Part shown: positions 34,691 to 43,558 of the stretch, piece after piece
How positions within the stretch are numbered: position 1 is the first letter of the stretch
Layout: each line of letters starts with the position of its first letter
NCBI GenBank assembly: GCA_001931535.1
Contig: CP016211.1
Location: forward strand, 3,934,501 to 3,998,500
Direction of reading: 5' to 3'
Source of the DNA: Minicystis rosea
GTDB lineage: Bacteria; Myxococcota_A; Polyangia; Polyangiales; Polyangiaceae
Length of the DNA: 64,000 nucleotides
Translations under genes and position numbers: made by a program
The notes under the pieces: generated by a model
What the model was told of the DNA's origin: nothing
Seen by the model: only the letters and a program-made list of their open reading frames with translations
Databases searched by the model: none

Positions 34691-36184
34691 TCACACCTCG
34701 GGGAGCACGTCGACGCGACCGTCCTCGGAGACGACCACGGCGATGGTGGCGCAGCCGGCGGTGCTCACGTAGCGCTCGGCGGAGTTGTAGCGGGCGCCGC
34801 GCGCGGGGCGGCCCTTCTCGGTGGCGCGTCCGTCGAGGATCACGCCGACCGCGTGACAACGGCCCTCGGCATCGAGCAGCACCGCACCGTCGATCGACGT
34901 CACCCGCCGCACCATGTCGTCGCCGAGCACCACCGGCTCGACGCGCGTGCATTGGCTCTGGAGGCGCAAGGCCTCCTCCGCGGCGCGCTCGCTCACCACG
35001 ATCATGGTCCCGTGCGGCTGGGTCATGGCCGTCTCGACGATGCGCCACAAGCGCTTGTCGACCTCGGGCGACGTGTCCGGGAACGTGCGGGCGATCGCCG
35101 CATGAAAGGCCGCGCGACCGAGCGGCGGATGCGGGAGGCCCGGCGTGCCGTACTCGACGCGCATGAGCACGGTGTCCGCGTGGCTGACTTCCCACTTGTA
35201 GTGATCGGAGAAGGAGACGACGAACAGATCCTCGGCGGACGCGTCGTACTCTTCCGAGACGCTGCCGATGCCGAGGACGTGGGCCGAGTCGGAGATCAAC
35301 GCGACGCCGCCCTCGGCCATCTCCAAGAGCTTGCGGGTCCATTGCGGCTCACCGAGGGGCACGGGCGCGGCGAGCCGGAGCTTGTAGCGAAGGGCCGGAT
35401 GATCGGGCCGCGCCACCACGATGCGACCGCGACCGACGCGGCGCTCGTACGACGTCGCCGAGATGACGTTGAGGCGATCGAGGAGCGCGTGCGCGTCGCC
35501 GACCTCGTGACCGGCGGCGGCGACCTCGAAGAGCAGCGCGGTGCCGGCCGCGCGCGAGAGCACGTCGGGATCGAGCCAGTAGAGCGAGCGGCCGGGGCTC
35601 GGCTTGCCCAGCTCTTCCTCGGCCGAGCGCAGGATCTCGCGAACGAGCGCGTCGGCGAAGCCGAGCACGCCGTGGCCGGGGCCGCGTTCGTCGGCGCGCA
35701 GCTTGGGCAGCGCTTCGTAGGCCTCGCGCCGCACCTGGAGCACGGGGATCACGTAGTGGGCGCGCATGCGCACCGCGCCCGCGCAGAACATGAGCCGATC
35801 GGCGCGGCGGCAGCTCACCTTGAGGAGCTCGGTGACCGCGGCGGAGACGATCTCGGCGCGGCCCAAGCCGAGCCGGGATCGCTCGGAGTCGCCGATCGAT
35901 TTCTCGATCTCTTCGATGCGCGCATCGAGCGCCTGGAGCGCGCCGGCGATGGGCGCGTCGGCCGGCTCGACGAGCACCTCGCCTTTGCCGCGGATCACGG
36001 GCACCGCGATCACGTACGTGGTCGGCGCGAGATCGCCCGGCAGCCGCCGCAACGCGCGCGGCGCCGCGGTCTGAAAGCCTTCGCGAAACACCTCGAGCCG
36101 ACGCGATGGCTTGGGCACCGAAGCGGGCGGCGGCGAGCTCGGGGGGCGTCGCTTGCTTTCAGGCGCTGCGAGATCCAAGGGCAC
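34691..36184 (-). CDS. DisA_N (diadenylate-cyclase-fold) domain protein
   Basis: This is a 497-residue protein. The GTG at 36184 follows GGAGAGG at 8 nt; the longer open frame upstream is not bias-supported. The N-terminal two thirds is an alpha/beta sensor-like region (VIAVPVIRGKGEVLVEP, ADRLMFCAGAVRMRAHYVIPV split from VLQVRREAYE). The C-terminal about 130 residues resemble DisA_N, which makes cyclic di-AMP from two ATP: DGAVLLDAEGRCHAVGVILDG (DGA at 432-434) and RGARYNSAERYVS (463-473), then VVVSEDGRV. The usual RHR is replaced by RYN, seen in atypical members, so cyclase activity is uncertain. It has no transmembrane segment, so it should be cytoplasmic. Confidence 0.75.
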   Translation of the reverse strand: MPLDLAAPESKRRPPSSPPPASVPKPSRRLEVFREGFQTAAPRALRRLPGDLAPTTYVIAVPVIRGKGEVLVEPADAPIAGALQALDARIEEIEKSIGDSERSRLGLGRAEIVSAAVTELLKVSCRRADRLMFCAGAVRMRAHYVIPVLQVRREAYEALPKLRADERGPGHGVLGFADALVREILRSAEEELGKPSPGRSLYWLDPDVLSRAAGTALLFEVAAAGHEVGDAHALLDRLNVISATSYERRVGRGRIVVARPDHPALRYKLRLAAPVPLGEPQWTRKLLEMAEGGVALISDSAHVLGIGSVSEEYDASAEDLFVVSFSDHYKWEVSHADTVLMRVEYGTPGLPHPPLGRAAFHAAIARTFPDTSPEVDKRLWRIVETAMTQPHGTMIVVSERAAEEALRLQSQCTRVEPVVLGDDMVRRVTSIDGAVLLDAEGRCHAVGVILDGRATEKGRPARGARYNSAERYVSTAGCATIAVVVSEDGRVDVLPEV

Positions 36185-36570
36185 GATGGGGGCCTCTCCG
36201 ATCGAAGGGCCCGAGGGTAGCGTGGCTCGCGCCCCCGCGGGGAAGGATCGACGATCGCGGGGCGCAGGTCGTTCGGGAGAGCACACGCGCTCGGTCGGCG
36301 ACGAAGGCGCGCACCGAGCGGACGGAGCGGCTGCGCCGGCAAGGACGACGGTCACGCCGGCCGTGGACGGCCGCAGGCGTTTGCACGGACTCCCCAGGCG
36401 GCAGGCCGCGACACCGGAGCCTCGCAGGCGCGCGCAGGAGAATCGCGGACGGCAGTGACGATTTACCGAGAACGCGGAGCACGGGCGGCCATTCACGAGC
36501 GTTCGGCGACCGACCGGCTCGAAGAGCCTGTCGTGCGTCGCTGCGCACCCTCACCAAGGAAGGCCGTGAA
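36185..36570. other. Divergent intergenic region
   Basis: These 386 bp lie between the divergent DisA_N gene and an exported-protein gene. I see no gene, repeat or clear operator. Promoters for both flanking genes should lie here, but GC-rich sequence gives no confident -35/-10 match. Confidence 0.5.
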
Positions 36571-37032
36571 ATGACCACTGCAATGATTCGCTCCGCGCTC
36601 GGAGCCCTCTCGCTCGTCGCTCTCCTCGTCGGACCGGTCGGATGCGCGGAGGTCGACGAGGAGGGAGGCCCCGTCGGGGAGGCTGCGCAGGCCGTCCGCT
36701 TCTCCCACCTCAGCGCCAGCCCGTCCCCCATCAACTTCGGGACGATCGCCAGCGGCGCCGACAAGACGCTCACGATCACGCTCACCAACATCGGCGAGCT
36801 GGACGCCTCCAACATCGAGCTCGACGTCCCGCCGGACCCTTACCGCGTGTTCCACAACCCGCCGGGCTATCTCGTCGCCGACGGCTCGTCGATCGAGACG
36901 CAAATCACGTTCGCGCCGACATCGACAGGCGTCTTCGCGAACAACATCGTCTTCTGGTATCGCGACGCCAACCCGCTCAGCCCTGGCACGCTCCGCTCGC
37001 TCACCGTCCCGGTGACCGGCACAGCCAACTGA
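36571..37032 (+). CDS. Lipoprotein with HYDIN/ASH-like beta domain
   Basis: This is a 153-residue protein. The ATG at 36571 follows AAGGAAGG. The signal sequence ends VGPVGC (Cys25). The mature part (about 45-150) is an Ig-like choice-of-anchor/ASH-type domain: SPSPINFGTIASGADKTLTI, LTNIGELDASNI and TQITFAPTSTGVF, with the FG.I..G....LT..N.G pattern. These domains occur in surface proteins and mediate adhesion or assembly. It appears monocistronic. Confidence 0.8.
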   Translation: MTTAMIRSALGALSLVALLVGPVGCAEVDEEGGPVGEAAQAVRFSHLSASPSPINFGTIASGADKTLTITLTNIGELDASNIELDVPPDPYRVFHNPPGYLVADGSSIETQITFAPTSTGVFANNIVFWYRDANPLSPGTLRSLTVPVTGTAN

Positions 37033-37561
37033 AGCGGGCAGCCCGTCGATTTGTGTGGCGAGCGCGCCCGATCCACGGCGCGATATCGCGATGATTTCGA
37101 GCCAGGACGACGGCCGACGCGGAGCGCGTCGCCGTCGCTCCACGAGCCGCTCTCCGGTCCCGATGGGATCGCGAAGTCGAGCTGCACCTCACCCCCACAC
37201 CCCGTGTCACGCGAAGCGAGCTCGTGCTCGGCCGCGCGTCGTGGAGCGCGCGGAAACGAAGCGCTGCCACGACGCGCAGCGAACGGCGCCGATCTCGACC
37301 GTGTTGCTCCCGTCGAAGAGGCGTGGGCTGCCCGCGCCGAGGATCGATGCTCCCGCCGGCGCGCGCCGTGACCACCGAGCGGCGCTCGATCACGAGGACG
37401 GACGTACCGGCGTCGATCCGTCGCTACGAGCGGCCGAGGAGCGGCGCGCGATCGCGCGAGGTGCAGAGCGCACCGTGATCGGAATCCTTCGAAAACGTCG
37501 GACGCGCGCTCCATTCACCAACCGAGGGCCGCACGGCGGCTGCCTCGGAAAGAGAGGGATC
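37033..37561. other. Gene-free stretch
   Basis: These 529 bp lie between two lipoprotein genes. Open frames exist on both strands but none has a Shine-Dalgarno site, conserved motif or GC3 pattern. The minus strand contains fragments such as DTGCGGEVQLDF that could be a decayed lipoprotein, too weak to call. Confidence 0.45.
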
Positions 37562-38464
37562 ATGCATCGCTTGCTCTCGCGCGCTGCGGCGCGCTCGTCG
37601 GCGCTCGCCGGCGCCATCTTGCTCACCACCGGCTGCATCACCGGCGTCAACGTCGGCCAGGACGCGCTGGGTGGCAGCACGACGACGACCACCACCACGG
37701 ACGCGCCGACGGGCGCCTCTTGCAAGAGCCCGGCGGCGCTCCTCTGCCCATGGGGAAAGGCCGGCGGACCGTGCGGCGGCAACAAGCCGAACAAGAAGGA
37801 CTGCGATTCGGAGCATGTCTGCGTGGGCGCGACCGCAGACACGGAGGGCACGTGCGTGTTGCCCGGAGCCAGCTTGGCGCTCCCGGGGGACGCCTGCGGC
37901 GCGGGCGTCCCCGAGGCCCGCCCCTGCCCGTGGAACTACGCGTGCGACGCGCCCATCGCGCCCGACGGCGTGGGGACCTGCGCACCCAGCAGCTGCGTGC
38001 TGGGCGACGGGTCGCCGATCGTCTCCGAGGCGTCGATCACGGTCGACGGCGACGGACCGACCCAGCACCACGATTTCGGCTGCTCGCTGCTGTGGGGGGC
38101 CAACATCACCGGGGAGGCGGGCGCGTACATCACCCACCACGTCCAGCCGCCGTCCGCGGAGTGGCTCTACATCAACGGCTGCCAGAGCCCCGATGGGGAC
38201 GAGGTCCTGGGATCGCTCCGCCTCATGGCGCCGATCACGGGCGTGGGCACGACGACGGCGAGCGAGGCCGATTACCGTGCGGCGAACGCGGGGAATTACC
38301 TCACCTCCGCCGCGACCCCGGCGAGCGTCACGGTGACCGCGATCGACGCCGATCGCGTCCGCGGATCGTACGACGTGACGGTGGAGGGCCTGATCCCGGG
38401 CGACACGAAGCACCTCACGGGTACCTTCGACGTCTGCCGGCTGCCCTACCACTACCCCAACTGA
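37562..38464 (+). CDS. Cys-rich lipoprotein of unknown function
   Basis: This is a 300-residue protein. The ATG at 37562 follows AGAGAGGGA. The signal sequence ends LLTTGC (Cys25). A Thr-rich linker (seven consecutive Thr) leads to two Cys-rich modules (CPWGKAGGPCGG, CPWNYACDAP) and a beta-rich C-terminal domain (about 150-300). I recognize no family. Composition and the linker match other exported proteins in this window. Confidence 0.75.
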   Translation: MHRLLSRAAARSSALAGAILLTTGCITGVNVGQDALGGSTTTTTTTDAPTGASCKSPAALLCPWGKAGGPCGGNKPNKKDCDSEHVCVGATADTEGTCVLPGASLALPGDACGAGVPEARPCPWNYACDAPIAPDGVGTCAPSSCVLGDGSPIVSEASITVDGDGPTQHHDFGCSLLWGANITGEAGAYITHHVQPPSAEWLYINGCQSPDGDEVLGSLRLMAPITGVGTTTASEADYRAANAGNYLTSAATPASVTVTAIDADRVRGSYDVTVEGLIPGDTKHLTGTFDVCRLPYHYPN

Positions 38465-38526
38465 TGTCGCGCGCTGCGCGTGAAACGGGCTCCGCGGCGT
38501 GGCGCGCTGCTGCATAATCCGCCCGC

Positions 38527-39609
38527 ATGCGCCGCCTCGTCCGCTCCATCGTGATCGCAGCGGCGCTCTTCGGGAGCGCGGGGCGCGCGCGGGCGTCGGA
38601 GCCTCCGCGCACGTCCTCGCTCGGGTGGGTGCGGCTCCCGGGCGCGGAGAGCTGCATCGGCGCGCGCGAGCTGGCGCGGGCGGTGGAGGAGCGGCTCGGG
38701 CGCACGGTGTTCGTCTCGCCGGCGCAGGCGGTCGCGCTCATCGAGGGGCGCGTCGAGCCGGCGCCCGCGGGACCGACGAGCGGCGGGGCTCGGTTCCACG
38801 TGCACCTCACCGTGTCGGACGCGGACGGCACGGTCCGCGGCACGCGTGATCTCGACGCGCCCGCCGCCTGTCGCGCGATCGACGAGCAGCTCGCGCTCGT
38901 GGTCGCGCTGCTCATCGATCCGGACGCCGCGCTCGCCCCGAAGGCGCCTCCACCGGCGCCCGTCGCGCGCGCCGCGTCCATCGCGCCTGTCGTCGAGGAT
39001 CGCGCGTTCGTTCCGCTGCCCGCGCCTCCACCGCTGCCCGCACCGATACCGCCGGTGCGCGAGCCTTGGCGCGCGAGCCTCGCCGTCGGTCCGGCCGGCG
39101 CGCTCGGCTTGCTCCCCGGGCCGGGGCTCGCGCTCGCGCTGCGCGGCGAGCTCATCCCGCCGAGGCTCTTCCCCTTCGAGCTCGGCGGCGCCGTGTGGCT
39201 CGACGCGCGCGCCACGCCGGCCGGCGCCTCCGGATCGGCGGCGAAGGGCGCGCTCGTGTCGCTTTCGTACGGGATGGTCGGCGTCTGCCCGCTCGCGTGG
39301 AGCTCGGGCGGCACGCGGGTGCGGGGCTGCCTCGACGTCGCCGTGGGCGCGCTCCGCGCCGTCGGGTACGGCTTCACGCATCCGGCCGGCGCCGGGCAGG
39401 AGCAGCCGGTCGTTCAGGCGAGCGTCGCGGGGCGGGTGACGCAGCGACTCGTCGGACCGCTGGAAATCGGGGTCGGCCTCGCCGTGCTGGTCCCCCTGCA
39501 CCGGGTTCGCCTCTTCTACCTCGACGCCGACGACCACGAGCAGGAGCTGTTTCGGATGGCGGCCGTCGCCGGGATGGCCGACGCCGGGATCGGGCTCGCG
39601 TTTCCTTGA
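38527..39609 (+). CDS. Exported protein, probable outer-membrane beta-barrel
   Basis: This is a 360-residue protein with a Sec signal (RSIVIAAALFGSAGRARA, cleaved after ARA). Residues about 30-145 form an alpha/beta domain (CIGARELARAVEERLGRTVF), followed by a Pro/Ala linker and a C-terminal region of alternating hydrophobic strands (about 180-360: SLAVGPAGALGLL, LELGGAVWLDARA, LEIGVGLAVLVPL) as in small outer-membrane barrels. It lies 31 bp upstream of the ECF sigma gene on the same strand, an arrangement seen repeatedly in myxobacteria, so the three genes may form one operon. Confidence 0.75.
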   Translation: MRRLVRSIVIAAALFGSAGRARASEPPRTSSLGWVRLPGAESCIGARELARAVEERLGRTVFVSPAQAVALIEGRVEPAPAGPTSGGARFHVHLTVSDADGTVRGTRDLDAPAACRAIDEQLALVVALLIDPDAALAPKAPPPAPVARAASIAPVVEDRAFVPLPAPPPLPAPIPPVREPWRASLAVGPAGALGLLPGPGLALALRGELIPPRLFPFELGGAVWLDARATPAGASGSAAKGALVSLSYGMVGVCPLAWSSGGTRVRGCLDVAVGALRAVGYGFTHPAGAGQEQPVVQASVAGRVTQRLVGPLEIGVGLAVLVPLHRVRLFYLDADDHEQELFRMAAVAGMADAGIGLAFP

Positions 39610-39640
39610 GAAGCTCCGGCGCCTCGCTCCATTCACCGCC

Positions 39641-40198
39641 GTGAGCATCGCTCTCCCCCTCGCGGAGCCCGTCGTGCAGCCGGCGGTGGCCAGCTCGTTC
39701 GAGGCGCTGTTCGCGCAGCACGCGCCCTTCGCGGGGCGGGCGCTGCGGCGGCTCGGCGTGCGCGAGGCCGACCTCGACGATCTCGTGCAGGAGGTCTTCC
39801 TCGTCGTCCACCGCCGCCTCGCGACCTTCGACGGCCGCTGCGCGGTCAGCACGTGGGTTTACGCCATCTGCATCCGCGTCGCCTCCGACTACCGTCGAAG
39901 GGCGCATCGCACGCGCGAGCGCCCGCTGGACGAGGCGCCCGAGGGCGCCGTCCCGCCCGAGCAGGACACCGAGCTGGATCGCCGCCGCGCGCTCGCCTGG
40001 CTCGACGCGGTGCTCGACACCCTGGACGACGACAAGCGCGCGGTCTTCGTGCTCTTCGAGATCGAGCGCGTCCCGATGACCGAGGTCGCCGCCGCCGCCG
40101 GCTGCCCGCTGCAAACGGCGTATGGCCGCCTCTACGCGGCACGAAAGCACGTCGAGGCGGCCGCGCGCCGCGAGCAGGCGAAAAGGAGCCCCCGATGA
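39641..40198 (+). CDS. ECF sigma factor
   Basis: This is a 185-residue sigma-70 family protein starting at GTG 39641. Region 2 (about 18-88) has FAQHAPFAGRALRRLGV, DLDDLVQEVFLVVHRRL and FDGRCAVSTWVYAICIRVA (core and -10 recognition). Region 4 (about 125-175) has LDDDKRAVFVLFEIERVPMT and EVAAAAGCPLQTAYGRLYAA (-35 recognition). It overlaps the following gene by ATGA, so translation is coupled. Confidence 0.93.
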   Translation: MSIALPLAEPVVQPAVASSFEALFAQHAPFAGRALRRLGVREADLDDLVQEVFLVVHRRLATFDGRCAVSTWVYAICIRVASDYRRRAHRTRERPLDEAPEGAVPPEQDTELDRRRALAWLDAVLDTLDDDKRAVFVLFEIERVPMTEVAAAAGCPLQTAYGRLYAARKHVEAAARREQAKRSPR

Positions 40199-41001
40199 AC
40201 GATCGTGATCCGCCGCCGCTCCTCGATCCCGGCTCGGGCGCCCCCGACATCCTCCGCGACGCGCTCGGTTCCGCGCGCGCCGACGTGCTGGATGCGGACA
40301 GGCTCGCGCGCATCGCCGCCCGGCTCCCGCAGGGCGGACCGCCCGGCGGAGGCGGCGCTGCGGGGAGCGCCGCGCCCGCCGCGGGGGCGTCCGCTGCGGC
40401 GCCGGCGTCGATGCTCTCGGGGGCGCTGATCGGCGCCGCGCTGGGCGTGCTCGTCTCGGGCTCGGTCTTCGTATGGGACGCGACGCGCGCGCCGGCATCG
40501 CCTCTCGCAGTGCCATCTGCGGCGCCCGCGATCGCTCCCCGCGGATCGGCGGAGGCGCCTCGCGCGGCGACCGAGGCGCCGCCCGCGTCGAGCGCGATCG
40601 CACCACGGCCCGCGGCGCTCGCGACGGCCTCTGCGGCACCTCGATCGACGTCGTCGATCGCGAGCGCTTCCGTGAGCGGCACGCCCATCGCGCCGGCCGA
40701 GCCCGCGCCTTCGGGGGCGGGCCCAGCGCCCGGGCCCGCCGAGGCCGAGACCGAGGCGCACCTCCTCCAGCGCGCGCAGGACGCGCTCGCCGGAAGCCCA
40801 GCCGACGCGCTCGCGCGGACGCAGGATCACGCGGCGCGCTTCCCGGGCGGTGTGCTCGTCCAGGAGCGCGAGCTGGTGGCCATCCAGGCGCTGGTGCGGC
40901 TCGGACGCGTGGACGAGGCGCGGGCGCGCGCGGCCCGCTTCTTCGCGGTCTACCCGGGCTCGGCGCACCGGCCCCGGATCGAAGCGCTGCTCGGGCGCTG
41001 A
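40195..41001 (+). CDS. Single-pass membrane protein with TPR-like C-terminus, coupled to ECF sigma
   Basis: This is a 268-residue protein whose ATG at 40195 overlaps the sigma factor's TGA and follows AAAAGGAG. A short cytoplasmic N-terminus (about 1-70, ILRDALGSARADVLDADRLA), one membrane helix (LSGALIGAALGVLVSGSVFV, about 78-97), a long Ala/Pro/Ser linker and a C-terminal helical TPR-like domain (about 190-268, HLLQRAQDALAGSPADAL, RARAARFFAVYPGSAHRPRI) can be seen. Position and topology suggest it holds the sigma factor at the membrane, an anti-sigma-like role inferred from context. It has no zinc-binding anti-sigma motif. Confidence 0.75.
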   Translation: MNDRDPPPLLDPGSGAPDILRDALGSARADVLDADRLARIAARLPQGGPPGGGGAAGSAAPAAGASAAAPASMLSGALIGAALGVLVSGSVFVWDATRAPASPLAVPSAAPAIAPRGSAEAPRAATEAPPASSAIAPRPAALATASAAPRSTSSIASASVSGTPIAPAEPAPSGAGPAPGPAEAETEAHLLQRAQDALAGSPADALARTQDHAARFPGGVLVQERELVAIQALVRLGRVDEARARAARFFAVYPGSAHRPRIEALLGR

Positions 41002-41167
41002 CGATCGTTTCGCGCCGCGCCGCGCGCGTCTCGCCGGCGCGCGCTCCGTAGGCCCACGCGCTCCGGCGACGACACGCCGCGCGCGCAGCACGAGATCCCC
41101 GAAGTCACCCCGCGGTGAGCGCCGGCGCGCTGCCTTTCCGGAGACCAATGCTAAGGTCGCGCCCCCA

Positions 41168-43453
41168 ATGTTCTGGCGTGCCCGCTCTTACTGGCTCGCC
41201 GCCGCGGCGGTCGCGTACGTGGCGTTCGCCGCCATCGGCGTCGAGGGCACGCCTTCGCCCTTTCCGAGCCCGCCGCCCACGGTCTTCGGCCGCGGCCTGC
41301 CCTGGTTCGCGCTCGCGGCCCTGCCGGCGGCGCTCGCGGTTGCGTGGCAGCTCACGGCGCCGCCCACGCGCGGCGAGGATCGCGTCGAGAAGGGCGCGCG
41401 CTCGGCCGCGCGTGCCTGCTTCGCGGGGACGGCGATCCTCCTCACCGCGCTCACCGGCCCGTGGAGCCCCGGCTTCGCGGCGCTCGCCAACATGGGCGCC
41501 GCGCTCGCGTCGATGTCCTCGCTCGTCGCGCTCGCCCGCATCGCGCCTTTGGGCGGCCTCGTCACGCCGCCGCCCTGGGCGCGCCGCCTCGATGCGGCCG
41601 CGTTCGCCTCGCTGCTCTGGACGATCGCGGTCGCGCTGCCTTTGGCGCGCGCGCTCGCGCCGAGGCGCGCGGCCGGGCTCGACCCGATCCTCCTCGACTA
41701 CGCCACCGTCGCGGCCGCGCTCGGATCGCTCGGCCTCGCCATCGTGATCGCGTTCCGCGTGCGGGTCGGCCGCCGCCTCGAGCTGGGCGTGGCCGAGCGC
41801 GCCACCGCCGCGCTCCTGCTCGCGACGACCGCGCTCGCCGTGGGCGTGCTCGCCGCCGCCGTCGGTGTTTCGGCCCCCGAGCGCACGCTCCCCGTCGCCG
41901 TCGTCGCGGCGTCGTCGGCGATCGCGGCCAGCGTCGTCACGCGCGAGCCCACCGCGGTCTCGCGCGCGCTCCGCATCACGCTCGCGCTCGCGCTCCTCGC
42001 CGCGCCCATCGCGCTCGCCGCCGTCTACGCCACGCAGGCCGCGCCGCGCAGCGCGGGCGCCGTCGTCTTCACCGCTTGCGCGCTCACCGCGCTCGCCGGC
42101 CTCGCGGCGCGGCCGATCGCGCTCCGCATCGATCCCGAAGGATCGCGCTGGCTCGACGCGCTCGCCGTCGCCGGCCAAGGCGCCATGAGCCCGGATCCCG
42201 ACACCGCCGTCGAGGCCGCGCTCCTCGCCCTCCGCGCCGTCGCGGTCCGCGCCGGGCGCGAGGATCCAGGCGAGCCCGCGCTCTTTCGTTTGACCTCCAA
42301 CGAAATCACCACCGTCGATCGCGCCGGCTACGCGCGCACCGAGAAGACCGAGGTCCCCGACGATCTGCCCGACGTCGCCGACGGCGAGCCGGAGCGCATC
42401 CTCCGCACCGAGGTGGCCCGCGAGCTGATGGTGCGGCGGCCCGAGCTCCGCCCCCTCGTGGCGTGGATGGATCAGCGCGGGATCGCGGCCATCGCTTCGG
42501 TGCGCGACGAGCACGCCGCCGTGGCCCTGCTCGCGGTGCCGCAGGGCGCGCGCACCACGCCCGTGACGCTCGACGAGGTGCGCGCGCTGCGCTCGCTCGC
42601 CGATCGCTTGGGCGCCATCCTCGGCGTGTCGGCGTCTCTCTCCCGATCGCGGGCGCGCGAGATCGAAGCCCGAAACGAGGTCGATCGCCTCGCCGGCGAG
42701 GCGCAGCGCCTGGCCTCCGCGCGCGATCGCGACGCCGGTCGCCTGCAAGCGTTGTCGCGCATGCTCGAGCGCCCGGCGCGCATCGCGGCCTACAGCCCGG
42801 CCGCGCGCACCACCGTGGAGCAGCTCGAACGGCTCGGCGAAGCGGGCCGTCCCATCACGTTGCTCTCGGCGCCCGGCGTCGACGCCGTGGCCTGGGCCGC
42901 GCTCGCCCACTTGGCCTCGCCGCGACGCACGGGGCCGCTCGCCGTCGTCGACGGCACAAGCCCCACCGAGCACGATCTCGATCGCTTCCGCGATCCCGAG
43001 GTCTCTCCGCTCACCGCCTCCGCCGGTGGATCGCTCGTGCTCGTCGACGGCCACGCGCTCCCGCTCGACGTGCAGAGCTACATCGCGGCCGCGCTCCCGG
43101 AGGACACCGGCATCATCGTGTCGGTGCCCGCCACCGTCGATGCGCTCGTCGCGTCCGGCCGCTTGAACGAGCGCCTCGCCGATCGCCTCGGCGACCGCGC
43201 CGTCGCCATCCCCACCCTCGCGTCCCGCGCCGAAGATCTCCGCGCCCTCGCCCTCGAGCACCTCGCGCGCATCGCCGTGCGCCTCGGCCGAAAACCGCTC
43301 GGCCTCGCCCCCAAAGCCCTGGCCGCGCTCCTCGAGCACACCTGGCCTGGCAACGACGCCGAGATGTACGCGACGCTCCTCAAAGCCGCGCTCGTCACCG
43401 AAGGCGATCTCATCAGCCCGAAGGAGCTCACGCAGAGCGGCTTCAAGCGGTAG
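41168..43453 (+). CDS. Membrane protein with GAF-like region and degenerate sigma54-type AAA domain
   Basis: This is a 761-residue protein. Residues about 8-310 form eight or nine hydrophobic helices. Residues about 320-480 look like a GAF sensor (ALFRLTSNEITTVDRAGYAR, VALLAVPQGARTTPV). A coiled coil follows (EIEARNEVDRLAGEAQRLAS). Residues about 535-755 have the outline of a sigma54-activator ATPase (LVDGHALPLDVQSYIAAALP, LNERLADRLGDRAVAIPTLA, LLEHTWPGNDAEMYATLLKA) but no Walker A, GAFTGA or DExGE motif. It should therefore not hydrolyse ATP or contact sigma54. A sensory or pseudo-ATPase regulator is inferred. It stands alone, 166 bp after the ECF operon. Confidence 0.72.
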   Translation: MFWRARSYWLAAAAVAYVAFAAIGVEGTPSPFPSPPPTVFGRGLPWFALAALPAALAVAWQLTAPPTRGEDRVEKGARSAARACFAGTAILLTALTGPWSPGFAALANMGAALASMSSLVALARIAPLGGLVTPPPWARRLDAAAFASLLWTIAVALPLARALAPRRAAGLDPILLDYATVAAALGSLGLAIVIAFRVRVGRRLELGVAERATAALLLATTALAVGVLAAAVGVSAPERTLPVAVVAASSAIAASVVTREPTAVSRALRITLALALLAAPIALAAVYATQAAPRSAGAVVFTACALTALAGLAARPIALRIDPEGSRWLDALAVAGQGAMSPDPDTAVEAALLALRAVAVRAGREDPGEPALFRLTSNEITTVDRAGYARTEKTEVPDDLPDVADGEPERILRTEVARELMVRRPELRPLVAWMDQRGIAAIASVRDEHAAVALLAVPQGARTTPVTLDEVRALRSLADRLGAILGVSASLSRSRAREIEARNEVDRLAGEAQRLASARDRDAGRLQALSRMLERPARIAAYSPAARTTVEQLERLGEAGRPITLLSAPGVDAVAWAALAHLASPRRTGPLAVVDGTSPTEHDLDRFRDPEVSPLTASAGGSLVLVDGHALPLDVQSYIAAALPEDTGIIVSVPATVDALVASGRLNERLADRLGDRAVAIPTLASRAEDLRALALEHLARIAVRLGRKPLGLAPKALAALLEHTWPGNDAEMYATLLKAALVTEGDLISPKELTQSGFKR

Positions 43454-43558
43454 CGACTCATCGCTACGCGTTCATGCGCCTCCTCCCTGCGTGACGCGCC
43501 TCGAATGCCGCCGCCATCGCGCGCAACGCACCGAGGTCTGGAGCCCAGGACGAAGAAC

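Noticed and set aside
37033..37561. Possible decayed lipoprotein on the minus strand
   Set aside because: Only short fragments look protein-like and they are in different frames; evidence too weak for a pseudogene call.
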